Source of the DNA: Kalaharituber pfeilii
Taxonomy: Eukaryota > Ascomycota > Pezizomycetes > Pezizales > Pezizaceae
Direction of reading: 5' to 3'
Assembly (NCBI GenBank): GCA_015179045.1
Contig: WHUZ01000013.1
Span: forward strand, 496,001 to 560,000
DNA length: 64,000 nt
The position numbers and the translations under genes were made by a program. Shown here in pieces: positions 23,552 to 35,829 of the stretch (positions are counted from its first letter, which is position 1; every line of letters starts with the position of its first letter). Under the pieces are notes generated by a model. It was not told the origin of the DNA. It worked only from the letters and a program-made list of their open reading frames with translations, and searched no databases.

Positions 23552-24616
23552 TTACTCCTCCTTCGCGCCGCCTGTCCCCTTCCTCTCCGCGCCCTCCACG
23601 CTCTTCTTATCCGTCTGTGGGTCCCCTCCCAATCCACCGAACGGCCCTGCCGCTGACTTCCATGGTCGCTTCAAGTCTCCGACTGCGGGCTTCCCGAGCA
23701 AGTGCACCTGGACAAGCTTATTCTCAAACACGCCCTTCAGTGGGATGATGCTCTGGATCACCAGAGGGTTTGTGTATTTGAAGTACACGTGCATGACCAC
23801 CATCATGCCGACGCCCATCAGGACCGACTTGTATGCGGCGCGGAGCTGGGAGAGGTCGTGGCCCATGATGGTCGTGGTGATCAGTTTGGGTTTCTCGTCC
23901 GACATGGGGGGGCGGGTTCGGTGTATTTTATTATGGTGAGGTCTGTTTTTTTTTGCGTCAACGTTAGATTCTCTACGTCAGCAACCTGAGCAGAAAAACA
24001 GAAAGTCAGGGATAGATGGGGGGGGCGGGGGGGGATATTACCATTCTTCTTCTTAATGACAGTCCCCACATACCAATAAATCCCCACGATGATCAGGTTG
24101 CTTAGCACGTAACCCACGCGCAACATGTTGAGCACATTAGGGTCGTCAAAGGGGATGCGTTTGGCTACTTGCATGAGCCCGAGCATGAGGAGGAGGGTGG
24201 TTCTGTAGATTTACAATTGCACTTGTCAGCATTGCCATGACATCAATATAACCCTATTTCCTTCGTCGATTTGTCCGGTGGGTCTAAGGTTCGTGTGTTT
24301 CTTATCCGCCAGATAGGCAGCGCCTTGGTGACACGCACGGTTGTCCGTCCACACATCGCATCATTCCCGTGCACAAGGAAAGAGGGAAATCAAGGAAAAC
24401 CAAAGATCCCCCACCGTCCATGTTCCACCGGAAGTTTCCCGCAGCTGGGAGTCGCGAGGAAACCCCTCCTCAGCGCGCCCACCTGGAGCAACGCAACCAC
24501 GACCAAGCCACGCAGCATCGTAACAAAGGGGCATGAAATGTGGGGAGGAGGAACGGGGCAAGAGAGAAATAAAAGAAGGCGAGGGTGAGGGGGGGACGTT
24601 ACATCTGAGATTTCAT
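23552..24616 (-). CDS. PHO88: Pho88/Snd3 ER membrane protein (frame break in poly-C)
   Basis: Exons: 24616-24603 (only 14 nt, ATG AAA TCT CAG AT), 24202-24042, 23942-23552. Intron 1 is 400 bp (GTAACG...ACAG), intron 2 is 99 bp (GTAATA...ACAG). Joined start MKSQITTLLLMLGLMQVAKR, then IPFDDPNVLNMLRVGYVLSN with a membrane segment, IKKKN-DLTIIKYTEPAPP, then MSDEKPKLITTTIMGHDLSQ and LRAAYKSVLMGVGMMVVMHV (second membrane segment), HVYFKYTNPLVIQSIIPLK, and a charged tail ending KEE. Pho88/Snd3 acts in SRP-independent targeting and membrane-protein biogenesis at the ER; it was first described as a phosphate-transport factor. The frame shifts at a run of seven C just before MSDEKP (about 23906-23912), most likely a homopolymer sequence error. 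Confidence 0.9.
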
Positions 24617-26071
24617 CGTGATGAAATTCTGGACCTATTCAGCTGAGTTTGGTACGCCCCTTCCGCTTTTTGCTGCAGAGATCAATCTAGTCTAGATTAT
24701 GCACCTCCGACGAATGGGAAACAAAGAGGTCGCCGCGTTGGAGAACGATACGTGTTCGTGAAGATCGATGGCTGTCGTGTCGTTCGATGGGGAGGCTGAA
24801 TGGATGGTGGAGAGTGAGCAGCAGAGAAAAGTTGTACCGGCCGAAGTAGAAGTAGTCAAAGAGGAACCAAAGTGGCGATGGAACAGAACGCAGCAGAAAG
24901 GAATGGGCTCCGGAAGTTAACAACGTCAATTTTCCCGCCTTCAAGAAATTTCAAAGAAATTTGTAGGGAAAAGAAAAATCTTCAGGGTCCTCTTCCCCCC
25001 TTTCAGTTGCAGCTGTTTTGTAGACGGGCGTTCGGGATCCGGTCTTTCTCGCGATTTTAACTATGGTCTTTTTTTTTTGCTTGAGGCCACGTTAAGGGAC
25101 TTTGTTGCCGAAAGCCTTGGCGTGGCGACAAAGTTTAGGTACTCGAGTACAACTAGGTGGTGCAGATTAGATTAGATAAGCTTGCTCCACCGATGGCGAT
25201 AATCATAGTGTTGTCAGATAAAGAATAAAATGCTATTGTTGCAAAGCTATCGTTCTGCAACAAAGGACAAAGATAAACATTGAACAAGTTTGAAATAGAT
25301 ATATTGTACATAATGCATTAGAATACATACCCCCTCTGAGTAGACATGGTCCCCCGGCGCCAGCTCAAGTTCCAAAAATTAAAATAAACGAAAGTCCCTG
25401 CATCGTGTACCTCAAGCATATGAACATACGTGCACATTAATTCCCACTGTGAGATCGCCATCCCCACGATCGAGAACCCGGTAGTCAAACCAGGTATATT
25501 CCAAATTCAAACAAAGCTGCAACTCCATAGGCATTTCCGACTTACTGAAAAAGAAACCACTTCCACTACCGTAAGAAAAAAAAAATAAAAACATCAAATT
25601 TCCCGAAAAAGAGAAAAACCGAACAAAGCAAAGCACCAATAATAATAATAATAATAAAAATAACACCGCTACACAGTAAAGCCTGACTTATCCTAACGAT
25701 AAAAACTGAAAGGAATCACAAATGAATACAAGACATGAAAAGAAACCCAAACAAAACCATCTATCTAGAAAGAGCCAAGGTATTTACAGCCCTCCATACA
25801 TACGATATGCTCCTGGCGCTTCCCCACGCAAGCTACTCGAGGAAAGGAGGCTATCACATATGCATCTAGGCCACCCAAACCCAGAAATAAGAAAAAATAA
25901 GAATGAAGACATAAAGTCAAGAAACCAAGAGATCAGGCCGCCTTTTTTACAAGCGACGATAATCGATAATGATAAAAAAAACTAACAAAGGAACGCCGGA
26001 ACCGAAAGCGGCAATGCAACAAACTAGGACACTCATCCTCGTAAAGAGGCCAGGAAGATTGTAAAAACCGG
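24617..26071. other. Intergenic between PHO88 and the CBM1 gene
   Basis: The left part is the PHO88 promoter region; the right part is the 3' flank of the minus-strand CBM1 gene. Contains an AT-rich stretch with (AAT)n at 25646-25661. No coding frame supported. Confidence 0.45.
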
Positions 26072-26783
26072 TCATATGGTATTCGGGGAAAGCCCACCAT
26101 TGCGGCTATACCTCAGAATTTCCCGTTCTATGTCATCAAGCAGGTTGATTTGGTTGATATCTTCTGCCGTCAACGTTTGCGTTGGCCCTGTGAGACGCAG
26201 TCAATATCTGAGTCAAAGTGTGAATCAAACTGCGCATGGCAGAAACTTACGAGGATACAGTGGCAATATTTCGCTGATGCTTGCAATATTGCTCGCTTGC
26301 TGCCTCCTCTCTCGGTCTCTTCTCGCAAATTCCACAAGGTGGCTCGGCACTGATGGTGTTTGCGTTGGGGTTTGGGTATGTACTCGTGAAGGGGATGGGG
26401 TTTCCCGAGGTTGTTGTCGTCTGCTGCGATATATCGCGCTCTGGCTGGGTGCTGGTGTTCCTCGTACCACTGGCGATGATACAGGAGCGGATGGCAGTCT
26501 TGTTGCTAGTGATGCTATTGAGCTACTTGTCTGAGTGCCGGGTCCCGGAAGACACTGGTAGAAGTAGTCGTTGAGGCGTTCACAATGATATCCGCGCTCA
26601 CAATGAGTAGGACCATTATGGTTATATCCTACATCGCGCAAGTTAGATCCATAGCTAAGATGTTGGCAGATTGCCTAAGGCGAATTCAAACAAACCTCCA
26701 CATTGTTGATAACCAGCGGCAAGTTGGGTAGCGGAGGCTGACCCCGCAATGAGAATGAGAGCAGTGATGGATTTTAGTAACAT
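26072..26783 (-). CDS. Secreted CBM1 (cellulose-binding) protein without a catalytic domain
   Basis: Three exons: 26783-26696, 26628-26251, 26187-26072 (88+378+116 nt; 193 residues). Introns GTTTGT...GTAG (67 bp) and GTAAGT...ACAG (63 bp), both phase 1. Signal peptide MLLKSITALILIAGSASA. Mature start carries a family-1 carbohydrate-binding module, about residues 21-57: GYQQCGG-YNHNGPTHC-ERGYHCERLNDYFYQCL. The four cysteines (28, 39, 45, 55) and binding-face aromatics (Tyr25, Tyr51/Phe52) match CBM1 spacing. Intron 1 splits the module after QQCGG. The rest is Ser/Thr/Pro-rich (STPs such as TPTQTPSVPS) and ends with a helix-like LTAEDINQINLLDDIEREIL. It probably binds cellulose or chitin outside the cell; enzyme activity is not expected. 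Confidence 0.9.
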
Positions 26784-29700
26784 TGTCTTCCTGAAAACTG
26801 ATAGTAATATAGAGCTAAGTGGATAGCCGTTATTTGGCGTTAACAATGGCTGTTATAGGCAAAGGATACTTTTTTTGAGAGTGTTCTTTCTTTCCCGCAT
26901 TTATATCTATTGGCTTCTGTGGTGAGCTTTCCCTTTTTTGACTTTCGAGCAATTGCTAGGTGCTTGATGTATCGGTCTTGTTTTATATCACTCTCGAGGT
27001 ATATTGGGTATAGGTGCTACTGAGGAGAAGGGTGATGACCAGACCCCTCTTTATATATATCCGACCTTGAGGGCTCAGAAACGGTAGACTAACGCTCTAA
27101 CCTTGCCAGGCGTTTCGACTCGTTCCGATGCAACTTCTAGCTCCGTTCCCGAAAAAACTCCGGACCGTCTCAAGTCACAGAAATCTTTCAAGGGTATGAT
27201 CAATTAAGATCAGGATTAGGATACTCGAGCCAATGTAGAGACTGCAAAATATATCTAGCAGGAGGGGGGAGGGGAAAAACGTAAGAAGGTAGCCAAATAT
27301 GCGGAGGTGGCTAGCTATAGGTGAATGTGCGGATGCAAATGGTAGGTGCAAAAAAGAGCGGATTGATAGGCAGCCATGGTAGTTCTGGGTTATAGCATAC
27401 CAGTCAGGCTATAGCTCTAGGCACGATACTGATATGAAGTATCTTCCGGCTGTGGCTCGGATATCATTCATTTGAGAGCCTGATATGGGTCATTTACTTG
27501 CTCTATAATTGATCAGCAAATCGAGGGCTAATTGAGGTTTTCTCCCCAAGCGATTAGCCCATTCCCGGAACAAACCACCTCAACTCATCTCCACTTTAGT
27601 AGTTGCCTACCGGTCCTTGACTTTTGTCTAGAATAGGTAGCACCTTTGGCGGATACTCTTTCCTCGGTGCGCAAGCTTTTCAGGTGTCGTATTTGTTCTC
27701 ATAGACTGATCTATGGCTAACACACATAACATGGGCCCTGGCACACCCACCACACACTTCAAGCAAGTATGTCTCGTGCGCTGGGAGCATGTATCTTTAC
27801 TACGGTATTGTAATCCTGCGACTGCTTGGTGAGCTTAATTCTGAAAGGGACTACATGAGGCAGGGGTTATCAAGTCTGACCTGTAGGAGGGTATCGTTTG
27901 GCCAGGGAGGTAGGGAATGGGGGGGGGTTATTAGAGGCTGGCATGGGTCGGGTGTCTGGAGTCGAAGTGTGGGCGTCTGTGGTCGTGGACGTGAACCAGG
28001 CGTGACAGTTCTAGGGCTGCACAATTGCGCTTCCAGTGGCTTGCTATTGTACCTAGTGTCGCAATTTGGGCCCGGTGCGGCTCACGTTGTTTTCCTTCAG
28101 CTTGGTGGATCCTCGTCGCAGCATGCATAGCGTCGGGAAGTCGGTCCAAGCTCCCGTTTATTCCGGCCGTTGCAACTAAGGACCCCTGCTCCCTGACGAA
28201 TGAAATTGGGCCCTAATCCAATTATGGAGATGTCGCATCAGCTGCTTCCCAGAGCATCGTCAATGGAGTGGCAAGTACTGTAGAGTAGGTCCTTATCCAA
28301 ATGAAGTGCAAAATCTCATAATCGGCGTTTGAGATCACAACATCGAAAGCACATAGTAGGTTGATATTCGTACCTGAACGGAGCCAATAGTGTCTTCCAT
28401 AACTGCCCCATGCTAGAAGTTCCAGGAAGAAGCGATACAAGCGAAGAAACAGCATGGTGGAACTGTGGTTCACTTCCACGGTTGTGATCAGGCAATTGAT
28501 CAGAATTGCAATAGGTACCATAGCGACATTGTATTAACAGAGCCAGCAGAACAGCCGAACGAACAATCAAGCGCAGACCGCTATTGCCCAAGTTGGTTGA
28601 GAGCCGTCCGCGCTCCGTGGCAAGACGTAAATGCTAGTCTGATTGGCAGTGTACATACCAGTCAGATTGCTCCAAAAAGCACTCATATTATGAATTTCAA
28701 GGAGAGTAGATCGCCGTCGATGGAGGAAAATCCGACCCAACAGAGCAAACGTGCACCTGTAGCTTCTCCGCTGCAAGCCTGCTGCTACATTGTTCATTTC
28801 AAATATACAGAGGAAGCCAGGTCATGACCATTATCTCCGGAAAACTCCTCATGCATTTCACTTGAGAATAAGAATTCATTTCTCGTAGTCCCCAACACGG
28901 CGGGTGCAGAATGACCGATTTCACTCCATGTATGTAACCATCTTCGGCGAAGTTTCCTTATTCTCAATTGAGTAGCTACTGAATATATCATCCTTCAGCA
29001 CGGAGGCGGGGGAGTGGTGTCGTTTTCATGGTTCTAGGATCGTTCATAGGATGAAGGGAGAGGAACTCGGTATAGATCCTTGTCGGATAACGTGTTACTG
29101 AGTCTCTGCGCGATGATTTTGTGGGGTCCATGATCTAGGACCGCAAAAGCATATGTTTGAGCAAGGTTACTTTTGGCTCCCCCCTTCTCAATTCCGGAGA
29201 ATTGCCAACATTTCCCCACTAAGGGGTTCCTAGTTCCTGGTGGCTGTATCGGCCCCAAAACGCAACCTACCGCCTGCCAAAGGGACAAGAATAGCTACAA
29301 AGTTCTCGCCATATGACCAAACAAGGCAAGTATCCAATCTGACAAAGTGGATTCTTTTCCTACGCGTAGTATTCAAATAGAGGCGTCCTTTCTCTGAGAA
29401 ATAGCCCCATGCAATGTAGTTCGGTTCAGGCATGTCCGGACAGAGACGTGGAGGATTCGAGCAAGGTACATTTGCAGTTATGACAATGCAGAACTTTTCA
29501 AATTCAACGCCACCAATAACGCTGGTTTTATTGTTTACCCATCGCAAATGGCAGTGTCTTCAAAAATTCATCTGAAATTAAGTGCTTTCTTTGTGACTTT
29601 GTCGCATGGGGGCAGTTAGGGGGGGTCGGTACATCACTGATTATTAACATATCTGAGGAGTGCCCCTCATAGGATATCGAAAATCCATTTCCCGACCAAG

Positions 29701-32700
29701 CGGAGGCATTCGCTTAAATTGTGTGCGTGAAATTCAGGTAATATTGCAAGTGCCTCATTCTCTGCTGAGATAATGCTTTAGAAATTAATTACGGAGGTTC
29801 TTCCCACTGGACGGAAGCGTGAAATATGTTGATGCGAATTGCTCCCAAGCTTTTGCAAACTACCTAGGGGAAACCATAACTCCTCATCCGGCTTGGCATA
29901 CTGTACATTCCTGAGTGCCGCAAGCCTGCGCTACCCTAGGTTAGTATGTTAGTAAATTTCTGTCTGCACTCGATTTAGAATGTAAAAGATTCGAAGCACG
30001 AGACTTCCTGTTCTCGTGCCCAGGGGCGTCCACATCATCCGGAAGATTATCCAGAGCAAAGAACTAATCACGGGATTATCGGTCTGCAGCTAACGATTAA
30101 TTTCTCAACCAGCCACATACACCAAAAACTCGGACTTAGGTTTGCCATCGGGCAGGTCTTGCGACGTGGAAGTTGCCCTAAATTAGAAAAGTGGATTACC
30201 ATCTGAAGGTCAAGGGGAAATAATATATAAAAATTACCGCTCAATGATTTGGATAGCAGATGACGAAATGCAAAGGAGCTTTACAGCTAGGAACATACTT
30301 AAATAAGGATTAATGGTTAAAAGTCGAATCTTCGGGGCATAGAGTTGGGAGAAACAACAGATATATCCTTTATGTTAACAATGATGCGATCATATGCTTC
30401 AACAATCTGAGTAGAGTTTAATTGACAAGTATCTCTGTTTTGATAAGCACACGTCATGATATCGGCCATTCGGACAAATAAGCTCGCGGTCTTTCTACGT
30501 CACATTTCCACAGGTTAAACACAGTACCACTAGGTTAGTGTTTCTATTATGAACATATGAGCTCATAATAGAGGAGCTCCAGTCGCATTCGTAGATTTGC
30601 TCGTATACCGGAATACATTTTCCATATATGGTTATAGGTTTCTTTCTTCGACCCCCCGGGGTATACTTCGGGAGAATACTTGGAGACTCGAACGAACCAT
30701 ATATTTTGCGGAGAGGTTATTCTGCTCCGGAAGCGCCACTCAGATCCGATGAAAAACAATAAGGCTCAGAAAGAATAATTTACTCGGGGATGAAATGAGA
30801 GGAAGCATTTCAGCCGGTCCATATCGGAATTGAGGATGGCGTGGCGCTGTGGCAAAATAGCCGGTAAATGCCAAAGCTTCACAGAAAATCTTCAAGAGAA
30901 CCGAGGCAGTAGAATTCCAGCTTGCTTATGCATTAGGTGTCGCATTGTTCTAGACCTCACGATGAGAGGCAGAATTTTGAGTGGACCAGAATTAAGGGGA
31001 GGGAACAGAAATATGGATAAATCGATAGAGATTTTCGTGGTATGGAAGTGAATGCGCTAGAGTTGTGAAGCTTGCATACACGTAGAGTAACGAGTATAGC
31101 GCTTCTGACTTACTGTACTATCACAGTAAATTAGCATCGTTACACTACTTGACGAGAAGAAATATATCGGAATATTAGAGAAGAGAACCTGTGGAAGATT
31201 TCCGCCCTGAAAAGACGGGACAAACGAAACATCTTCACTAACGCAAGTACCCACCTGTAGCATCCACTTGTTTGTTGAGCCACCAAACATGAAGATAATT
31301 TCAGTCATGTAATCCTAAACATATTAATCAATAGAGCTACATGACTCTTGAGATATGTTTGGTAAAAAGGGTCCTGTATGGTATGGACGTGAAACGTCTT
31401 GAGCTGGAGCCAATAGCTGAAGTTCGAGATTTGAAGCAGAAACTTTAGGCATGAGGCAATAGAGGAACAGTATTGAGCCTATCAACAATTAGGGCAGTCA
31501 AGTCGATTCAAGGGGTTGCAAGCCGGTATGGAATCGATTGAGGGATCTGCGGGATCTTGATTCTCATGTCTTGGTGCTGCAAGGGGCGTTGATGAAGTTA
31601 CAAAAAGGAGGGCGGATGCAAGGGAGAAGAAGCGTCGGTAAGGGCTCTTTGCAAAATGCTCCTGCTCCATAGGGAACTCGGACTCCAGCTAACTACCTAT
31701 CTGGGAAATATCAACAGGAGTACTTTATGTAAGCAAACCAGAGATATTTTGTCAACGTTGCTGTATTCTCGTCAATGAATACAAGTACATATATTCACCA
31801 TATGTGGGAACTTTCGGGCAGGAGAACAGTGTGCACTTATTACTTTCAATTAACCAAGGGCGTTGTAAGGCTTCATATATAATTGCAAAGTGGTCATAGC
31901 ATACAACGACCTATATTGAACTGTTTTATCACATGTCGCCGTCTTGGGGCATGTTTTTCATATTGGACGGTCATTTATTGTGTAATATAGGTGCTATCTA
32001 TAATTATAACTCCCTCAGATCGGGCACTTGGACTTAAGGTGCATCGTACTTGCTGTAAGTCTCTCTAAGTCGGCGACCCAAGTACCTTGCCGCGATCTAG
32101 ACCCTTTTACAATTGATGTATGGTTTCCCAGCTAGCCGATGTATGCAAGGCGCTTGACCCGGCAGTCCCTCAAGATGACCGTGCGGGAATCTAGGCCCGG
32201 ATAAATTGAAAGGGTACGATGTAATCCTGTTGGTATTATGATATGTGGGTGGCCTGGTATAATAATGGAGGTTGTGCAACCAATCATTGCCGTGCCAATG
32301 GAACTAGACTAGGTCCCACTAATGCTACACTCGAGCTTGCTGCTAGTGTTGTGTATGTGTGCCACTTTAACAAACTTGACCGGGCCGGCTGCGATGTTTC
32401 TACGTGGGCTGAGCAAAGGCGGAGGCCGAAAATAATAGTCTAGGCACGAGAACACGTGGGCTACGAGCATGTAGCTTCATGTGTGTTTGAGTACTGTGGG
32501 AATCTTGGCACTTCAAATGCAACGGTGGGTGAATGCCTGGGGGGAGGAGACTACCAAAGAGGGAAGGGGGTACCAGAAGGTTACGGGTATTTCTTGAGGG
32601 AGAGGGGGGCCTCCTCTGATCATCATCATCACCGTGGATGGTCACAGTATAACTGGGTCATTATTCTGTTCAGTCTTAGAGCTGTTTCGTCGCGCTCTTA

Positions 32701-33801
32701 AGATAAAGTAAACCGGTCTTCGTTTTGCGTCCCGATCTCTAGTCCTTTTACCTTTTTGTGTTCTTGTTCCCCTTCGTTGAACTTTCCTCTTGATCCCTCC
32801 CACAGTACTGGTGATAAATATAGTAGCGGCAAGCTGAAGCAGCTTCGGTAACGCCGAGGTAATAGGTTTCGATTCCTCTGACGACATTCGCACTTCATGA
32901 TCGTGATCAATCCCATACTGCATGCAAAACTCCCTCTTGCGCATGCTGCAACTAGACAATGTAGAGAAGAGGATACAGAACTACAGTAGAAGATCGCTTC
33001 AGTACGGATAAAAATGAATGACTCGGAGTGTATATAAGAGGTATGAATGCCCGGCGTCGAGATCGCCAACACTTCTCATGGAAGAGAATTCGCGTGAACT
33101 TGGATGAAGTTGCAATGCGAAGTGGGTAGTCAGCAACTAGCCGTCTTCAAAATTGCCACGCCGGTGTCTTACCATTCCAATGATAATTGAGCAGTAAAAA
33201 AATCACATGAGAAAATGATACTTTAAGTGGAGAGATGTCCGCCCAGGGGCAGTGTCCTTAGGATAAATCGTGAATCACTGTCCACATTAAGGCGCGAATC
33301 CAAACCAACCTTATCCTCTACGGTATGTCCGTGAACTCAAAAATGTTTTCACAAAGTCCAACGCTCAGGTGTTTGCTCCCGGATCATTCTTCCGACATGC
33401 TAGAACAGACCTCATAATTCCGCGAAGGATAATCAGAAAGAACATCTAGATCTAACTGCCGCACGGTGACGCCGCTCGGTACAGCACATACAAATGCTTC
33501 CCTAACGAATAGCGCATGCATGCATACCCAACCCGTTACCAATATATATATCTCCTGTACTCCGTATACGAGTGCAGACCCGGGTCCTAACGGAACACAC
33601 GATGATCTGTACCAGCCCTCTAGATCGGACATCGGCTGTCCATACCAGCTTCGGATTTCCACATCCAGCACATGTTACCATATATCGTTATCGCACACCA
33701 TCACGGTAAATCCCATCCAATCGGTCCAGGGTTTGCGGCGGCCGCAAGGCGTGGGTGGTACCCAGAGTCACGGAGCAAAGATGTACACCCCTTGTGTTTG
33801 C
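26784..33801. other. Large region with no confidently supported gene
   Basis: Scattered short frames on both strands without domain support. The more gene-like minus-strand pieces are 33671-33384 (YGQPMSDLEGWYRSSCVPLG), 31670-31482 (N-terminal hydrophobic stretch FFSLASALLFVTSSTPLAA), 31230-31080 (NLPQVLFSNIPIYFFSSSSV), 29547-29230 and 28591-28316. They could be decayed exons of a membrane protein, but I could not join them in phase. The 5' part (26784-27780) is the CBM1 gene promoter. Confidence 0.35.
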
Positions 33802-33868
33802 TCTGCCATGGCGAACAGCTGCAAGCGGGGTTACGTGATATATATATATTAAAAAAAAAGAAAAAACT
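33802..33868 (+). repeat. Micro-retroposon, family 2 (67 bp)
   Basis: TSD CCTTGTGTTTGC (33790-33801, 33869-33880; 12/12). Insert: TCTGCCATGGCGAACAGCTG, CAAGCGGGGTTACGTGATAT, a TA stretch, then an interrupted A-run. Confidence 0.9.
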
Positions 33869-34340
33869 CCTTGTGTTTGCAAGGCAACATTAGTGGGCCC
33901 TCGCTTACTGTTAGTCAGCTTTCTGGTCTAATTCTAGAAGATTTGTTTCCCCACACCTGATCGCATTGGACCAATCGCACCCTTCCGTCCCCTTCTCTGT
34001 TCATTCCATCCCACTCACGTTATCAGCCTTAAAAATGATAACCCACGCATCTGCACACGATAAGCAATCTGCAGACTAATTGTTTCTTGAGACCCCCACG
34101 CACCTTACAGCCTAGGCTGAGGGTGTGTCACGTTATGTGATCCATGCCAATTACTGGACACCTTGAATCAGGTGGGCATGCAGTATACCCTACATGACAA
34201 GTCCTTGTACCCCCTACCCTCACGAAATGCGGTTGAACTTTGGTATATTCTTGCCGAATTCAGCCTAATTATACTAGTAAAGTCCATTTGCCACAACGTG
34301 TTCTGCCCGCTGTTCTACACAATGGGATGCAGGTGAATTA

Positions 34341-34780
34341 TGAATACTAAAACTCGTGATGCTGTTGACAGCATTCAAGATGTCTACCGTTTAGCCTCGA
34401 AAGATCGCGAATGGACATTTATTAGTGCAACGCCGTCCAAACTGTAAGTACTTGTTGTGAGGTTTAGTCTACTGTATGGGACGCGCTTGACTGCACTCTG
34501 AAGGGACGAGACTCGACAGTGACATGATGAATTTCTTGAATTGAACTGTCGTTATGCAATCATCTTGTCTGACAAAGCTTCTAGGTCGCTCTTCAGGAGT
34601 TGCACACTGGTCTCAGTTGAGTATCCATCATATGGCGTCTGTAAGACATGGAAACAAGCTATTGGAGAATTGATTGATTGGAATCTAGATATCCCAGACC
34701 GCGGCTCCATGCAAGGCGTTACTGGCGGCGTTCTGACAATAACTTCCAGCGTGTCAGTGGTAGGTCTAGACAAGTGCTAG
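34341..34780 (+). other. Gene-like fragment of unknown function
   Basis: A possible first exon starts with ATG at about 34341 (MNTKTRDAVDSIQDVYRLAS) and meets a good donor GTAAGT at about 34444. A second open segment at 34541-34780 reads NCRYAIILSDKASRSLFRSC...VSVVGLDKC and stop. I found no acceptor that joins them in phase, so this may be a decayed or misread gene. Confidence 0.3.
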
Positions 34781-34782
34781 GG

Positions 34783-35117
34783 CATGTTTTTTTTGTTTTT
34801 TTTTTTATCTTTACTCGCATGCCGCCCAATGGGCTATGGCGAGGTTAGGTACATATGAGATAAATGGAACTGCCGATGCCCCCGTTAAAGATGAAAATAG
34901 GTACATATGAGAGAAATAGAACTCCTTCCTTTCCTGTCCTTTTCTGCTATGAAGTTGATGAAATCTGTGTCTCTCCCTTCCTGCCCACTCTAACATGTCC
35001 GCCAGCGGGTCTCTCTCCTCCTCCTTCGTTTCTGAGGGCTCCTTCGCTGCCGCCAGGCCCCCTGGCCACTTCCGTTTCCATACTCGGCACGTGTCCCAGA
35101 TGTGTGAGGCGTTTTCT
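34783..35117 (-). mobile_element. 5'-truncated LINE fragment, family 1
   Basis: On the minus strand: end of ORF2 (CRVWKRKWPGGLAAAKEPSE, then DPLADMLEWAGRER), a short UTR with a tandem GGTACATATGAGA...AAATGGAACT-type duplication, the hairpin CTCGCCATAGCCC/GGGCGGCATGCGAG and poly-A. The 5' boundary near 35117 is judged from loss of LINE similarity; TSD is not clear. Confidence 0.75.
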
Positions 35118-35280
35118 TATGGTATGTGTTACGAATTTCTTTGGAAAAATCATAATACTCCCGTTGCCTCTCTAGTTTTTCATCGGTTTGATCCACTGAC
35201 TGATACAGAGTTTCTTCGCATGTTTACGTGACACGTAAAACCAACCAGGCTTTTCTATCTTGGTAAAGTATACCAATGAT

Positions 35281-35821
35281 CAATGAATCCAAGGCGGCCT
35301 GGCCTGACAGGCCGTGATCTGCATTGGACTGAAACCGCCTGGACCGGCCTGATCCACATGAATCAGGCCAACCAGGCCAGTCCAGGCCAATCAGGCCGGT
35401 TCAGGCCATTCAGGCCGGTTCAGGCCAATTAAACGAATCACTCCACAGCTATCCAGCTGAATTGAGGCCAGCATTTACCAGATTGTTTGAGTATTTAGAT
35501 GAGTAGAATCTCCCGTATGTCTAGAATTTTAAACAACAGCGGTCTACGACTTTTGTCAAGTATGTATCACACTTTGTATTCAAGTATATATACTAAGAAA
35601 TATTTTAGAAATGATGGACCTTCCAGATAATACAACAGACTGGACTCAATTCTTCGATGATGATACCTGATGCGCAACTGTCAATTACTGATAGTGGAAA
35701 TATCCAGGACTATTAAAATCTAATTCACCTGGGTTAAATTCCAAAATCGCTTGAATTTCACGGTCCAGGCCAGTCCAGGCCTCCGGTTGGCCTGGCCTGG
35801 CCTGGCCTGTTGGATTCATTG
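35281..35821. mobile_element. Non-autonomous hAT-type MITE (inverted relative of 3.6 kb copy)
   Basis: Termini CAATGAATCCAAGGCGGCC and GGCCTGTTGGATTCATTG; perfect 8-bp TSD CCAATGAT (35273-35280, 35822-35829). The AT-rich core (about 35430-35760) is the reverse complement of the core at 3770-4100 with few differences (for example CATTTCTAAAATATTTCTTA there). CAGGCC arrays differ in length between the copies, giving 541 versus 648 bp. Confidence 0.88.
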
Positions 35822-35829
35822 CCAATGAT

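Noticed and set aside
23552..23905. PHO88 starting at the internal Met of MSDEKPKL
   Set aside because: The upstream exons carry the conserved N-terminal half including a membrane segment; the internal Met only looks like a start because of the poly-C frame break.
24042..24361. PHO88 acceptor at TGCTCAG giving VADVENLTLTQ
   Set aside because: It does not keep phase with exon 2 (an immediate stop follows); the acceptor at AACAG gives KKKN-DLTIIKYTEP, as expected for the family.
28025..28216. Plus-strand ORFs at 27.8-28.2 kb as a gene
   Set aside because: No domain, splice pattern or composition support; overlapping frames on the opposite strand are equally open.
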